The notes below the pieces were generated by a model that saw nothing but the letters and a program-made list of their open reading frames with translations, did no database searches and had not been told where the DNA came from. A program made the position numbers and the translations under genes. Of a stretch of 64,000 bases of DNA, positions 33,851 to 42,586 are shown piece after piece. Source of the DNA: Pseudomonas sp. ML96 (lineage in GTDB: Bacteria; Pseudomonadota; Gammaproteobacteria; Pseudomonadales; Pseudomonadaceae); contig NZ_JPMY01000045.1 of NCBI RefSeq assembly GCF_000761545.1, positions 79,813 through 143,812 of the forward strand. The letters are read 5' to 3'. Position 1 is the stretch's first letter; every line of letters begins with the position of its first letter.

Positions 33851-34996
33851 TTGCAGATCCAGGGCCATTTCGACCTGCGCTTCGAAGCGCTAAAGGATGC
33901 CTTCGTCGAACTCTTCGACGATCCCCAAGAACGTGGCGCCGCTCTGTGCGTGCAGATCGGCGGCGAAACCGTCGTCGATATCTGGGCAGGCACGGCTGAC
34001 AAGGATGGCGCCGAGGCCTGGCATACCGACACCATCCTCAATCTGTTCTCCTGCACCAAGACCTTTGCCGCCGTTGCCGCCCTGCAACTGGTCGAGCAGG
34101 GCAAGCTCGAGCTGGATGCCCCCGTGGCGCGCTGGTGGCCGGAGTTCGCCGCGGCCGGCAAGGAGTGCGTGACCCTGCGCCAACTGCTCAGCCACCGTGC
34201 CGGCCTGCCGGCGCTGCGCGCGCAGCTACCTGCCGAAGCGCTCTACGACTGGCAGCAGATGACTACCGCCCTGGCCGCCGAACAACCCTGGTGGACGCCC
34301 GACGAGGCGCACGGCTACTCGCCCATCACCTACGGCTGGCTGGTCGGCGAACTGCTGCGCCGGGTCGAGGGGCGTGGGCCGGGCGAGACCATCGCCGCGC
34401 GCATCGCCCAGCCGCTGGGTCTGGACTTCCACGTCGGCCTGGCCGAAGAAGAATTTCCGCGCGTGGCTCACATCGCCCGCAAGAAGGGCGACATGGGCGA
34501 CGCCGCCGCCCAGCGCCTGTTCAAGTGCATGATGAGCGAGCCGACCTCGCTGACCACCCGCGCGTTCGCCAATCCGCCGTCTATCCTCACCAGTACCAAC
34601 AAGCCGGAGTGGCGACTCATGCAACAACCGGCGGCCAACGGCCATGGCAATGCACGTTCTCTCGCTGGCTTCTATGCGGCCCTGCTCGACGGCCGTCTGC
34701 TGGAGCCGGAACTGTTGGGCGAGATGACTCGCGAACATTCTTGCGGCGAAGACCGCACCCTGCTGACTTCGACCCGCCTGGGCCTGGGCTGCATGCTCGA
34801 CCAGGCGGACGTTGCCAACGCCACCTATGGATTGGGGCGCAAATCCTTCGGCCATCCAGGAGCGGGCGGCTCCGTCGGGTTTGCCGATCCAGAACGCGAA
34901 GTCGCTTTCGGCTTCGTCACCAATAGTCTCGGACCATACGTATTGATGGACCCTCGTGCGCAGAAGTTGGCGCGCGCGCTGGGCCAATGCCTGTAA
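33851..34996 (+). CDS. Class C beta-lactamase-fold esterase (family VIII type)
   Basis: A 381-residue serine hydrolase of the beta-lactamase/EstB family. The SxxK motif is SCTK near residue 69 (LNLFSCTKTFAAVAAL), the Tyr motif lies in GYSPITYGWLVGELL, and HPGAGGSVGFADPE near the C-terminus replaces the KTG box, as in esterases rather than true beta-lactamases. There is no signal peptide, so it is cytoplasmic and not a resistance enzyme by appearance. The start is TTG 33851 after GAGTAAGAGG. Followed 22 nt later by the OmpA lipoprotein gene. Confidence 0.88.
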   Translation: MQIQGHFDLRFEALKDAFVELFDDPQERGAALCVQIGGETVVDIWAGTADKDGAEAWHTDTILNLFSCTKTFAAVAALQLVEQGKLELDAPVARWWPEFAAAGKECVTLRQLLSHRAGLPALRAQLPAEALYDWQQMTTALAAEQPWWTPDEAHGYSPITYGWLVGELLRRVEGRGPGETIAARIAQPLGLDFHVGLAEEEFPRVAHIARKKGDMGDAAAQRLFKCMMSEPTSLTTRAFANPPSILTSTNKPEWRLMQQPAANGHGNARSLAGFYAALLDGRLLEPELLGEMTREHSCGEDRTLLTSTRLGLGCMLDQADVANATYGLGRKSFGHPGAGGSVGFADPEREVAFGFVTNSLGPYVLMDPRAQKLARALGQCL

Positions 34997-35018
34997 CTTG
35001 CTGGGGGAAGACCTGACC

Positions 35019-35744
35019 ATGCACAAGAAAACACTCATCCTGCTCTGCTGCCTGAGCCTCGCTGCCTGCGCCAACTCGGACAAGAAGGAAGAAACCTCCA
35101 GCAGCTGGTGGCCGTTCGGCGACAGCGACAAGCCGGTCGCCGCAGCCAAGAAGGCGCCGCCCAAGATCGACCACGAAGTCACCAATGCCTGGCTGGATGA
35201 GTACGAGCCGCGCCTGAAGACCGCTCTGAGCGGCAGCAAGATGGAGCTGGAGCGCCGCGAGAACGTGCTGGTAGTTACTGCTCCGGTGGAGAGCTCGTTC
35301 AACCCGGACCGCCCGAGCATGCTGATGCCGGCGGTGCTCGGCCCGTTCACCAAGGTGGCGAAGATCCTCGAAGCGGACAAGAACACCGGCGTGCTGATCC
35401 TCGGCCATGCCGACAGCGTCGGTAAGGTCGACGACAACCGCAAGCTCAGCGAGGACCGCGCCAAGGCCGTGGCCTCGATCTTCCGCCTCAGCGGCCTGCA
35501 GCGCGACCGCCTGCTGCTCAAGGGCGTCGGCTCCGACATGCCGCGTGCCGCCAACGACAGCGCCGCTGGCCGTTCGCTGAACCGCCGTGTGGAAATCGTC
35601 CTGACTCCGCAGAAGACCCTGGTGGCGCTGCTCGCCCGTTACAGCCAGCCGGCTCCGGCGACTGCTACCGCATCCGCAGCTGCGGCCAACCTGCCAGTGG
35701 CGCAGATTGCCGCAGATCAAAAGAAGAAGGACAAAGCACAGTAA
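35019..35744 (+). CDS. OmpA-family lipoprotein
   Basis: A 241-residue lipoprotein with signal MHKKTLILLCCLSLAAC. A Trp-rich SSSWWPFGDSDKP segment and Ala/Lys-rich linker come before an OmpA-like domain (residues about 85-190) with ESSFNPDRPSML, LILGHADSVGKVDDNRKLS and EDRAKAVASIFRLSG. The C-terminal tail is Ala-rich and ends in QKKKDKAQ. It is more distant from the two copies at 26-27 kb. The probable role is peptidoglycan binding at the outer membrane. GGGGGAAG precedes ATG 35019. Confidence 0.88.
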   Translation: MHKKTLILLCCLSLAACANSDKKEETSSSWWPFGDSDKPVAAAKKAPPKIDHEVTNAWLDEYEPRLKTALSGSKMELERRENVLVVTAPVESSFNPDRPSMLMPAVLGPFTKVAKILEADKNTGVLILGHADSVGKVDDNRKLSEDRAKAVASIFRLSGLQRDRLLLKGVGSDMPRAANDSAAGRSLNRRVEIVLTPQKTLVALLARYSQPAPATATASAAAANLPVAQIAADQKKKDKAQ

Positions 35745-35773
35745 GCTTGCGGCATCACTGAGAGGATGTGCGC

Positions 35774-36421
35774 ATGACCCAGACCCTGGCCGATATGCGG
35801 CGTGACTACACCCGCGACGGACTCGGCGAAGAGCAGGCCCCGGCCGAGCCTTTCGCCCTGTTCCGCCGCTGGTTCGACGACGCGGTGAAGACTGAGCAGC
35901 TGCCGGTCGAGCCGAACGCCATGACCCTGGCCACGGTCGACGAGGAGGGGCGCCCGCATTGCCGGGTGCTGCTGCTCAAGGGCCTGGACGAGCAGGGCTT
36001 CACCTTCTTCAGCAACTACGAGAGCGCCAAGGGTCGCCAGCTGGCGGCGCGTCCCTTCGCCGCCATGACCTTCTTCTGGCCGAGCCTCGAGCGCCAGGTG
36101 CGCATCGAGGGGCGGGTCGAGAAGGTCTCGGCGCAGGAGTCCGACGCCTACTTCCAGGTGCGCCCGCTGGGCAGCCGCATCGGCGCCTGGGCCTCACCGC
36201 AGAGCCGGGTAATCCGCGATCGCGAGGAGCTGCAGCAGCTGCTCGCCGAGACCGAGCGACGCTTCCTCGACCGCGCCCCAGAGTGCCCACCGCACTGGGG
36301 CGGCTACCGCCTGCTGCCCGAGCGCATCGAGTTTTGGCAGGGCCGGGCCAGCCGTCTGCACGACCGCCTCAACTACCGCCTGGTGGATGGCGGCTGGCAG
36401 CGCGAGCGCCTGGCACCCTAA
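35774..36421 (+). CDS. pdxH: Pyridoxamine 5'-phosphate oxidase PdxH
   Basis: A 215-residue FMN enzyme that oxidises pyridoxine or pyridoxamine 5'-phosphate to PLP. LADMRRDYTRDGL at the start, PNAMTLATVDEEGRPHCRVLLLKG (FMN binding), FFSNYESAKGRQL, FFWPSLERQVRIEG and PPHWGGYRLLPERIEFWQG followed by RLHDRLNYR are family blocks in order. ATG 35774 agrees with the usual N-terminus; a GTG two codons upstream is possible. A GAGAGGA site precedes it. Confidence 0.95.
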   Translation: MTQTLADMRRDYTRDGLGEEQAPAEPFALFRRWFDDAVKTEQLPVEPNAMTLATVDEEGRPHCRVLLLKGLDEQGFTFFSNYESAKGRQLAARPFAAMTFFWPSLERQVRIEGRVEKVSAQESDAYFQVRPLGSRIGAWASPQSRVIRDREELQQLLAETERRFLDRAPECPPHWGGYRLLPERIEFWQGRASRLHDRLNYRLVDGGWQRERLAP

Positions 36422-36448
36422 ACTGCGGGCCTTCGTCCGGAGGCCTGC

Positions 36449-37534
36449 ATGCTCGAACTCGACTCCACCCTGGCGCAGCACATCGTCGACCGCGCCATGG
36501 CCATTCTGCCGCACAACATCAATGTCATGGATGCCCAGGGCATGATCATCGGCAGTGGTGATCCGGCGCGGTTGCACACCCGTCACGAGGGCGCCCAATT
36601 GGTGCTGGCCAACCGCCGGGTGGTGGAGATCGATGAGCAGACCGCCGCCTGTCTGCGTGGCGTCCGCCCAGGCGTCAACCTTCCGCTGCTGCACGCCGAG
36701 CAACTGATCGGCGTGCTCGGCATCACCGGCGCACCGGACACCGTGCGGCCCTACGCCGAACTGGTGCGCATGGCTGCCGAGATGCTGGTCGAGCAGCGTC
36801 AGCTGCAGGCCGAGCGCCACTGGCAGCGTCATCAACTGGAAACCTGGCTGCGGCAGATCGCCGACAGCGGCGTCAGCCTCGCGCAGCTGCAGGCCGAGGC
36901 CGAACGTATCGGCTTGCAACTGAGCTGGCCGCGCCAGCTAGTGCTGCTGGAGTTGGCGGAGGAGGGTGACCAGGCTCGCGCGCTGGGCGCCTTGGCCGGC
37001 AAGGCCGAGCAGTGCGGGCCGTTCGGCGTGCGCCAACTGTTGCTCTGTCGTCCCTACCAGAGCGGGCGCGATGCGGCCTGGCTGGCCCAGCTCGACGCCC
37101 GTGGCCTGGGTATACGCCGCCTGCTGTTCAGCGATGTGCTGCACGGGCTCGCCGATCTGCGCGAGGCGGCCCTGGCGCTACGCGATCTGCAGGTCTACGC
37201 GCAGGCCCATCAACCGTCCGTACGTATTCTGCGTCTCGACGAATACCGCCTGCAGGCGTTGCTGCATGGTCGGCGCCACGACTGGTCGCTGCAGCGCTGG
37301 TTGGCACCGCTGCGCCGGGTGCTAGCGCAGGATGGCCAGGGCCAGCTGCGCGAAACCCTGGCCACCTGGTGCCGGCACGACGGTCACCCGCAGGCCTGTG
37401 CCGATGAGCTGGGCATTCACCGTAATACCCTGCGCTATCGGCTGGAACGCATCGCCGAGCTGAGCGGGCTGGATCTGGCGCGGCGCGACCAGCGTCTGCT
37501 GTTCACCTTGGGGTTGGAACTGCTGGACGAGTAA
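36449..37534 (+). CDS. cdaR: CdaR-family sugar-acid-responsive regulator
   Basis: A 361-residue regulator: the N-terminal sugar diacid-recognition domain begins DSTLAQHIVDRAMAILPHNI and contains NVMDAQGMIIGSGDPARL and TGAPDTVRPYAELVRMAAE; the C-terminal PucR-type helix-turn-helix is in CADELGIHRNTLRYRLERI. CdaR-type proteins activate glycerate, galactarate and glucarate genes. The gluconate permease and glycerate kinase genes follow, with a perfect palindrome in between, so it most likely governs them. Confidence 0.92.
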   Translation: MLELDSTLAQHIVDRAMAILPHNINVMDAQGMIIGSGDPARLHTRHEGAQLVLANRRVVEIDEQTAACLRGVRPGVNLPLLHAEQLIGVLGITGAPDTVRPYAELVRMAAEMLVEQRQLQAERHWQRHQLETWLRQIADSGVSLAQLQAEAERIGLQLSWPRQLVLLELAEEGDQARALGALAGKAEQCGPFGVRQLLLCRPYQSGRDAAWLAQLDARGLGIRRLLFSDVLHGLADLREAALALRDLQVYAQAHQPSVRILRLDEYRLQALLHGRRHDWSLQRWLAPLRRVLAQDGQGQLRETLATWCRHDGHPQACADELGIHRNTLRYRLERIAELSGLDLARRDQRLLFTLGLELLDE

Positions 37535-37535
37535 T

Positions 37536-37549
37536 TGTGCGGCCGCACA
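37536..37549. promoter_or_regulatory. Perfect 14-bp palindrome, candidate CdaR operator
   Basis: TGTGCGGCCGCACA begins 1 nt after the cdaR stop and 107 nt before gntP. Its two-fold symmetry and place between the regulator and the genes it is expected to activate suggest a CdaR binding site. Confidence 0.6.
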
Positions 37550-37655
37550 GTTATGGATGCTTAAGGTTCGCCATGACTGGTGCGTTCGCATAGGGACTGC
37601 GCCGTGGCAGCGTCTCACAATGGCCGCTCCTAATAACAACAATGAGGAATAGGCC

Positions 37656-39014
37656 ATGCTCCTGGTCTTGATCCTGGTGGCGCTGATCGCGTTCATCGTG
37701 CTGTCCACCACCCGTCTCAAACTGCATCCCTTCCTGGCGTTGCTCGCCGCGGCCTTCATCGCCGGCTTCGCCTACCAACTGCCCAGCGCAGAAATCGTCA
37801 AGACCATCACCAGCGGCTTCGGCAACATCCTTGGCTACATCGGTATCGTCATCGTGCTCGGCACCGTTATCGGGGTGATCCTCGAGCGCAGCGGCGCAGC
37901 CATCACCATGGCCGAGACGGTGATCAAGCTGCTCGGCGAGCGCTTCCCAACCCTGACCATGTCGATCATCGGTTACCTGGTGTCGATCCCGGTGTTCTGC
38001 GACTCCGGTTTCGTCATCCTCAACTCGCTGAAGAACGCCCTGGCCGCACGCATGAAAGTCTCCGTGGTGGCGATGAGCGTGGCCCTGGCCACCGGTCTCT
38101 ACGCCACCCACACCTTCGTGCCGCCGACTCCCGGCCCGATCGCCGCTGCCGGCAACCTGGGCCTAGATGCCAGCCTGGGCCTGGTAATCGCTGTTGGCCT
38201 GGTGGTGGCCTTCGTCACTGCGCTGGCCGGCATGTGGTGGGCCAACCGCTTCCTCGGCAAGGACATCGCCCTGGTGGACGACGGCCTGCCGCTGCCAGCC
38301 GCCGAAGACTTCGCCGAGCTGAAGGCGCGCTACGGCAAGCTGCCGACCGCCTTCCAGGCCTTCGCGCCGATCTTCGTGCCGATCCTGCTGATCTGCCTGG
38401 GCTCCATCGCCGTATTCCCGAGCAAGCCGCTGGGCGAGGGCTTCGTGCTCACCGCGCTGACCTTCCTCGGCCAGCCGGTGGTGGCATTGCTGGTCGGCCT
38501 GGCGCTGGCCTGCACGCTGCTCAAGAGCGAGGACAAGCGCAAGGAATTCCACGATCACGTGGTCGAGGGCCTGGTGCAGGCCGCGCCGATCCTACTGATC
38601 ACCGGTGCCGGTGGCGCCTTCGGGGCGATCCTCAAGGTCACTCCGCTGGGCGACTATCTGGGCAACACCCTGTCGGCGCTGGGTATCGGCCTGTTCATGC
38701 CGTTCGTGGTAGCTGCCGCGCTGAAGAGTGCGCAGGGCTCGACCACCGTGGCGCTGGTCACCACTTCCGCGCTGGTCGCACCGATGCTCGGCCAACTTGG
38801 CCTGGACAGCGAGATGGGCCGCGTACTCACCGTGATGGCCATCGGCGCCGGCGCCATGACCGTGTCCCACGCCAACGACAGCTTCTTCTGGGTAGTCACC
38901 CAGTTCAGCCGCATGCCGGTCTCCGTGGCCTACCGCGCTCAGACCGTCGCCACCCTGATCCAGGGCATCGCCGGCATCATCACCGTCTGGCTGCTCAGCC
39001 TGGTTCTGCTGTAA
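37656..39014 (+). CDS. gntP: GntP-family gluconate/glycerate proton symporter
   Basis: A 452-residue inner-membrane transporter of the GntP family with twelve or more hydrophobic segments. Family stretches are FGNILGYIGIVIVLGTVIGVILERSG-type (helices 2-3), YLVSIPVFCDSGFVIL, ATHTFVPPTPGPIAAAGNLG and STTVALVTTSALVAPML. Located between cdaR and glycerate kinase, its natural substrate may be glycerate rather than gluconate. GAGGA lies before ATG 37656. Confidence 0.93.
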   Translation: MLLVLILVALIAFIVLSTTRLKLHPFLALLAAAFIAGFAYQLPSAEIVKTITSGFGNILGYIGIVIVLGTVIGVILERSGAAITMAETVIKLLGERFPTLTMSIIGYLVSIPVFCDSGFVILNSLKNALAARMKVSVVAMSVALATGLYATHTFVPPTPGPIAAAGNLGLDASLGLVIAVGLVVAFVTALAGMWWANRFLGKDIALVDDGLPLPAAEDFAELKARYGKLPTAFQAFAPIFVPILLICLGSIAVFPSKPLGEGFVLTALTFLGQPVVALLVGLALACTLLKSEDKRKEFHDHVVEGLVQAAPILLITGAGGAFGAILKVTPLGDYLGNTLSALGIGLFMPFVVAAALKSAQGSTTVALVTTSALVAPMLGQLGLDSEMGRVLTVMAIGAGAMTVSHANDSFFWVVTQFSRMPVSVAYRAQTVATLIQGIAGIITVWLLSLVLL

Positions 39015-39057
39015 TTGCTGGCGGCGCCCGGGGCGCCGCCTTGCTCAAAGGTTCCGT

Positions 39058-40191
39058 ATGAAGATCGTCATCGCTCCCGACTCCTTCAAGGAGAGTCTCT
39101 CCGCGCCTGATGTGGCGGCCGCCATTGCCCGCGGTTGGCGTCAGGTTTATCCCGAAGCCGAGGTATTGCTGCGGCCGATGGCCGATGGTGGCGAAGGCAC
39201 GGTCGACGCCGTGCTGGCGGCCACTGGCGGCGAGCGCCGCGAGTGCCTGGTGCGTGGCCCGCTGGGTGAACCGGTGCCGGCGCACTGGGGCTGGTTGGGC
39301 GAGGGCACCGCAGTGCTGGAGATGGCCGCCGCCAGCGGCCTGCACTGGGTGCCACGCGAGCGTCGCGATGCCACGCAGACCAGCAGTTTCGGCACCGGCG
39401 AGCTGATTCGCGCGGCGCTGGACGCCGGTGCCACGCGCATCATCCTCGGCCTCGGCGGCAGCGCCACCAATGACGGCGGTGCCGGTCTGCTGCAAGCGCT
39501 GGGCGTGCGCTTCCTGGATGCCAACGATGCCGAGCTGCCACCTGGCGGCGCGGCGTTGGCGCGCCTGGCCCGTGTCGATGTCAGTGGCCTGGACCCGCGT
39601 CTGCTGCAGGCGCGGGTGGAGATCGCCGCCGATGTCGACAACCCGCTGTGCGGCCCACGTGGTGCCTCGCATGTCTTCGGTCCGCAGAAGGGCGCCAACC
39701 CACAGCAGGTGGAGCTGCTGGATGCCGCCCTGGGACACTACGCGCGCGTGGTCGAAGCAACGCTGGGCGATGATCACAGCTTGCAGCCGGGCGTCGGCGC
39801 CGCAGGTGGCCTGGGCTTTGCCGCCAAGGCTTTCCTGCATGCGGGCTTTCGTCCGGGCATCGAGTTGGTGGCCGAGTTGTCCGGCCTGGCGGCGGCGGTG
39901 CAGGGCGCCGATCTGGTGATCACCGGAGAAGGGCGCCTGGATTCGCAGAGCCTGCACGGCAAGACGCCGGTTGGTGTGGCGCGTGTGGCCAAGGCGGCTG
40001 GGGTTCCGGTAGTCGCCCTGGCTGGCAGTCTGGGTGAGGGTTATCAGGCGTTGTATGACGCGGGAATCGATGCGGCCTTCAGCCTCACCTCGGGGCCGCA
40101 AAGCCTGGAACAGGCCATGCAGGGCGCCGCAGCCGAGTTGCAGGCGCGCGCCTGCGACCTGGCGCGCATGTGGCGCCTGGCGCGAGGCTAG
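39058..40191 (+). CDS. glxK: Glycerate kinase
   Basis: A 377-residue GlxK/GarK-type kinase that phosphorylates D-glycerate. MKIVIAPDSFKESLSAPDVA at the start, RPMADGGEGTVDA, LGLGGSATNDGGAGLLQALG, DVDNPLCGPRGASHVFGPQKGA and ITGEGRLDSQSLHGK are the conserved blocks. It ends the cdaR-gntP-glxK module: uptake, phosphorylation and regulation of glycerate. Its TAG stop shares the palindrome CTAG with the stop of the opposing small gene. Confidence 0.94.
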   Translation: MKIVIAPDSFKESLSAPDVAAAIARGWRQVYPEAEVLLRPMADGGEGTVDAVLAATGGERRECLVRGPLGEPVPAHWGWLGEGTAVLEMAAASGLHWVPRERRDATQTSSFGTGELIRAALDAGATRIILGLGGSATNDGGAGLLQALGVRFLDANDAELPPGGAALARLARVDVSGLDPRLLQARVEIAADVDNPLCGPRGASHVFGPQKGANPQQVELLDAALGHYARVVEATLGDDHSLQPGVGAAGGLGFAAKAFLHAGFRPGIELVAELSGLAAAVQGADLVITGEGRLDSQSLHGKTPVGVARVAKAAGVPVVALAGSLGEGYQALYDAGIDAAFSLTSGPQSLEQAMQGAAAELQARACDLARMWRLARG

Positions 40192-40430
40192 GCGCCGTGC
40201 TTGAGGTAGTCGCAGGCGGCCTGGTGTAGCCAGTCTTCCAACTGGCCACGGCGGATGCCCTGGGCCTTGGCTTCGGCCAGGCGCTCGAGCATGTAGTCGC
40301 TCATGGCCGGGTCGCCGGCAGCTATGGACAGGGCCAGGTCGCGGTCCATCCAGCGGCGGATGCGCACATAGAGCCACCAGTGGAAGTACAGGCCTGCCAG
40401 GGTGGTGACGGCGACGATGAAGTAGTCCAT
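40188..40430 (-). CDS. Small membrane-anchored hypothetical protein
   Basis: An 80-residue protein: N-terminal hydrophobic helix (YFIVAVTTLAGLYFHWWLYV), a basic cytosolic-side segment (RIRRWMDRD) and a soluble helical tail of about 45 residues ending in LHQAACDYLKHGA. It overlaps glxK tail-to-tail by 4 nt. I know no function; the layout fits a small inner-membrane protein with its tail in the cytoplasm. Confidence 0.7.
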   Translation of the reverse strand: MDYFIVAVTTLAGLYFHWWLYVRIRRWMDRDLALSIAAGDPAMSDYMLERLAEAKAQGIRRGQLEDWLHQAACDYLKHGA

Positions 40431-40591
40431 TGCATGATTCTCGAAAGCGTCAGCACCATCCTGCCCCCAGGTGCCCGCGCTGCAAACCTGACCCGATGTC
40501 GCACCTGCCCACTACACTGGCGTTAGAGCGGCGGGTGACAGGTTGTCGGCGCCGCGGTCTAATGGACACTGCCTCACACGGAGAGAACCCT

Positions 40592-41056
40592 ATGCGTATT
40601 ACCAAGCTGTTGACCGCCTCCTGCGTTGCCCTGACTCTGGCCCTGGGCGGTTGTGCCTCCAACCTTAGCGGCGACTCCTACAGCCGCGACGAGGCACGCA
40701 AGGTGCAGACCGTGCGCCTGGGCACCGTCGAGATGCTGCGTCCGGTGAAGATCGAAGGCACCAAGACCCCGATCGGTGCGGGCGCCGGTGCGGTGGTCGG
40801 CGGTGTTGGCGGCAGCGCCATCGGTGGCGGTCGCGGTGCGGCCGTGGCGGCGGTGATCGGTGCGGTCGCAGGCGGCCTGTTGGGCGCCATGACCGAGGAA
40901 GGCCTGACCCGTACCCAGGGCGTGGAAATCACCGTGCGCGAAGATGATGGCAGCCTGCGCGCCTATGTGCAGCAGGTGCAGGAAAACGAAGTGTTCCGCG
41001 TCGGCGACCGCGTACGCATCATGACGGTCGACGGTACCAGCCGCGTCGCTCACTGA
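40592..41056 (+). CDS. SlyB/17-kDa-antigen-family glycine-zipper lipoprotein
   Basis: A 154-residue outer-membrane lipoprotein: lipobox LGGC after MRITKLLTASCVALTLA, then SGDSYSRDEARKVQTVRLG, a glycine-zipper segment (GAGAGAVVGGVGGSAIGGG), AAVAAVIGAVAGGLLGAMTEE and a C-terminal ITVREDDGSL/FRVGDRVRIM beta region. This is the SlyB/PcP layout, often controlled by PhoPQ and linked to envelope integrity. GGAGAG precedes ATG 40592; longer in-frame starts are not supported. Confidence 0.92.
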   Translation: MRITKLLTASCVALTLALGGCASNLSGDSYSRDEARKVQTVRLGTVEMLRPVKIEGTKTPIGAGAGAVVGGVGGSAIGGGRGAAVAAVIGAVAGGLLGAMTEEGLTRTQGVEITVREDDGSLRAYVQQVQENEVFRVGDRVRIMTVDGTSRVAH

Positions 41057-41072
41057 GCTCGCTGATAACAAG

Positions 41073-41097
41073 AGGCCCGGCATTTGCCGGGCCTTTT
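41073..41097 (+). terminator. Intrinsic terminator after the SlyB-like gene
   Basis: AGGCCCGGC, loop ATTT, GCCGGGCCT and a TTTT run; 9-bp stem, 16 nt after the stop. Confidence 0.92.
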
Positions 41098-41120
41098 CGC
41101 TTCTATCCAAGGAAGGTGTG

Positions 41121-41441
41121 ATGAAGGAAAGAATTCTGCCGTTGGCCGTTCTGGTCGCGTTCTCGGCTTACACGATTTTCGTGATGCTCCAGGCCGAGCA
41201 GTCGTTGTTGCAGTTCGGTATGCAGCTGATGTCCAGCCTGGATACCGCTCAAGTGGTGATCGATCTCTACATCTTTGCCGCGCTGGCCTGTGTCTGGATG
41301 TATCGCGACAATCAGGCTCGGCAGGGCTCCTTGGCCTCGCTGCTTCCCTATTTCGCGATCACGGCAGTCTTCGCCTCCATCGGGCCATTGTTGTATCTGG
41401 TCATCAGAGGCGTCGCCAAGCCGGCAGGTGGCGTACGTTGA
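41121..41441 (+). CDS. DUF2834-like three-helix membrane protein
   Basis: A 106-residue protein with three hydrophobic segments: LPLAVLVAFSAYTIFVMLQ, VVIDLYIFAALACVWMYRDN and LPYFAITAVFASIGPLLYLVI. The DLYIFAALACVWMYRDNQAR core fits the DUF2834 family of unknown role. AAGGAAGGTG precedes ATG 41121; GTG 41118 is also possible. A TTGA overlap joins it to the next gene. Confidence 0.8.
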   Translation: MKERILPLAVLVAFSAYTIFVMLQAEQSLLQFGMQLMSSLDTAQVVIDLYIFAALACVWMYRDNQARQGSLASLLPYFAITAVFASIGPLLYLVIRGVAKPAGGVR

Positions 41442-41839
41442 GTCACAGCTCCATGCCGAGGCTGGAAAGCATTCCGGCGTTCTATCAATCCGTACGCAGC
41501 GCTTTTCCCGACATCGCGGCCAAGGCCGATGGCAAGTACTTCGATGACTGGGGCGATCCATTGCCGCAGTTCGAGTACTCTTGGTTCCACAGCTTGGCCA
41601 ATGCACTCAATGCGCAGATGAACAAGGGCATCGCCCCATCTGATCACCTGCCGTTATTCACCCTTATCAGCGATGCGCTGGAGGATTGCAGCGCGGAAGT
41701 GCGCAACTGTATTGATGTCTCGTTTGTCGAGAACCTGTTCTGGCAGGTGCCGTCAGACAAGGCCGAGGGCTACTGGCAGCAATTGCCGAACCCTCTCAAA
41801 CAGTTGTATCTGCAGTTCCATCGCCGCGCGCCAGCCTGA
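41438..41839 (+). CDS. Hypothetical cytosolic protein
   Basis: A protein of about 133 residues starting at TTG 41438 (overlapping the previous stop) or of 128 residues from ATG 41453. It is acidic and aromatic-rich, with PRLESIPAFYQSVRSAFPDI, FDDWGDPLPQFEYSWFHSLAN and NLFWQVPSDKAEGYWQQLPN. No membrane or signal segment and no known motif. The 4-nt overlap suggests co-translation with the DUF2834-like gene. Confidence 0.7.
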   Translation: MSHSSMPRLESIPAFYQSVRSAFPDIAAKADGKYFDDWGDPLPQFEYSWFHSLANALNAQMNKGIAPSDHLPLFTLISDALEDCSAEVRNCIDVSFVENLFWQVPSDKAEGYWQQLPNPLKQLYLQFHRRAPA

Positions 41840-41879
41840 TCTTCCGGGAGCATCGTGCGGCTTCGGCAAGGAGTCGCCA

Positions 41880-42380
41880 ATGTCCGGTCTGCTGAGAAAT
41901 ATCCTCGCCTTCTTCATCGGCCTGCGCGGCCATGCCAGCCATGCGGCGACCGATACCGTGGCGACCTGGTTCTGGGTCACGCCCTTCGATTCCGGCGTGC
42001 GCGTGCTCAAGAGCGACAAGTATCTGCAGTACGCCGAGACGGCGCAGCTGGATTACCTGCTCAAGATCGGGCGCTTCTTCACGGTGCTGCGCAGTGGCGC
42101 TGGCTTCGTCAATGTCGCTCAGCAGGTGCGTTTCCTCAGGCCGATCGCGCTGTTCAGCCGGGTGCGGGTCGAGACGCGTTTGATGCACGCCGACGACAAG
42201 TGCGCCTACTTCTGCCACCGCCTGCAGGTGCGCGGCGAGCTGGCGGCCGAGGTGCTGGTCAAGATGAAGTTCAAGAAGGGCGGCCGCACGCTGGCGCCCG
42301 CGACCTTCCTGGCGCATGGCTTCGCTAGCGCGCCCGAGCGGGTAAGCAGCTGGGAGGCGGCGTTGCAGGCATCCGTCTGA
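41880..42380 (+). CDS. Hotdog-fold thioesterase-like protein
   Basis: A 166-residue protein resembling the 4HBT_2/THEM6 thioesterase type. An N-terminal short hydrophobic piece (LLRNILAFFIGLRG) is followed by WFWVTPFDSGVRVLKSDKYL, AETAQLDYLLKIGRFF, NVAQQVRFLRPIALFSRVRV and CAYFCHRLQVRGELAAEVLV, the hotdog strand pattern. The catalytic Asp is likely D in DSGV or LDYL. CAAGGAG precedes ATG 41880. The substrate is presumably an acyl thioester. Confidence 0.8.
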   Translation: MSGLLRNILAFFIGLRGHASHAATDTVATWFWVTPFDSGVRVLKSDKYLQYAETAQLDYLLKIGRFFTVLRSGAGFVNVAQQVRFLRPIALFSRVRVETRLMHADDKCAYFCHRLQVRGELAAEVLVKMKFKKGGRTLAPATFLAHGFASAPERVSSWEAALQASV

Positions 42381-42586
42381 GGCGCGGCACTTCTGCCTGG
42401 TTAGCTGATCTATCCTCGGCTGTGGGGCTGATGCTCCGTGCATAATGTAATAATTTATCTATGGCTTAGTTCTGATAGTTATGGATAATCGCCGCACGCC
42501 CTTCGCTGATAGAGGCACCGCCGCGCGAGGAAAGAACAGATTTGCCCCAGCCAAGACCTGTGTTGGGGCCCGAATAGGGGAGATGC

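Noticed and set aside
33851..34996. The beta-lactamase-fold protein as an antibiotic-resistance gene
   Set aside because: It has no signal peptide and lacks the KTG box; the motif set fits family VIII esterases.
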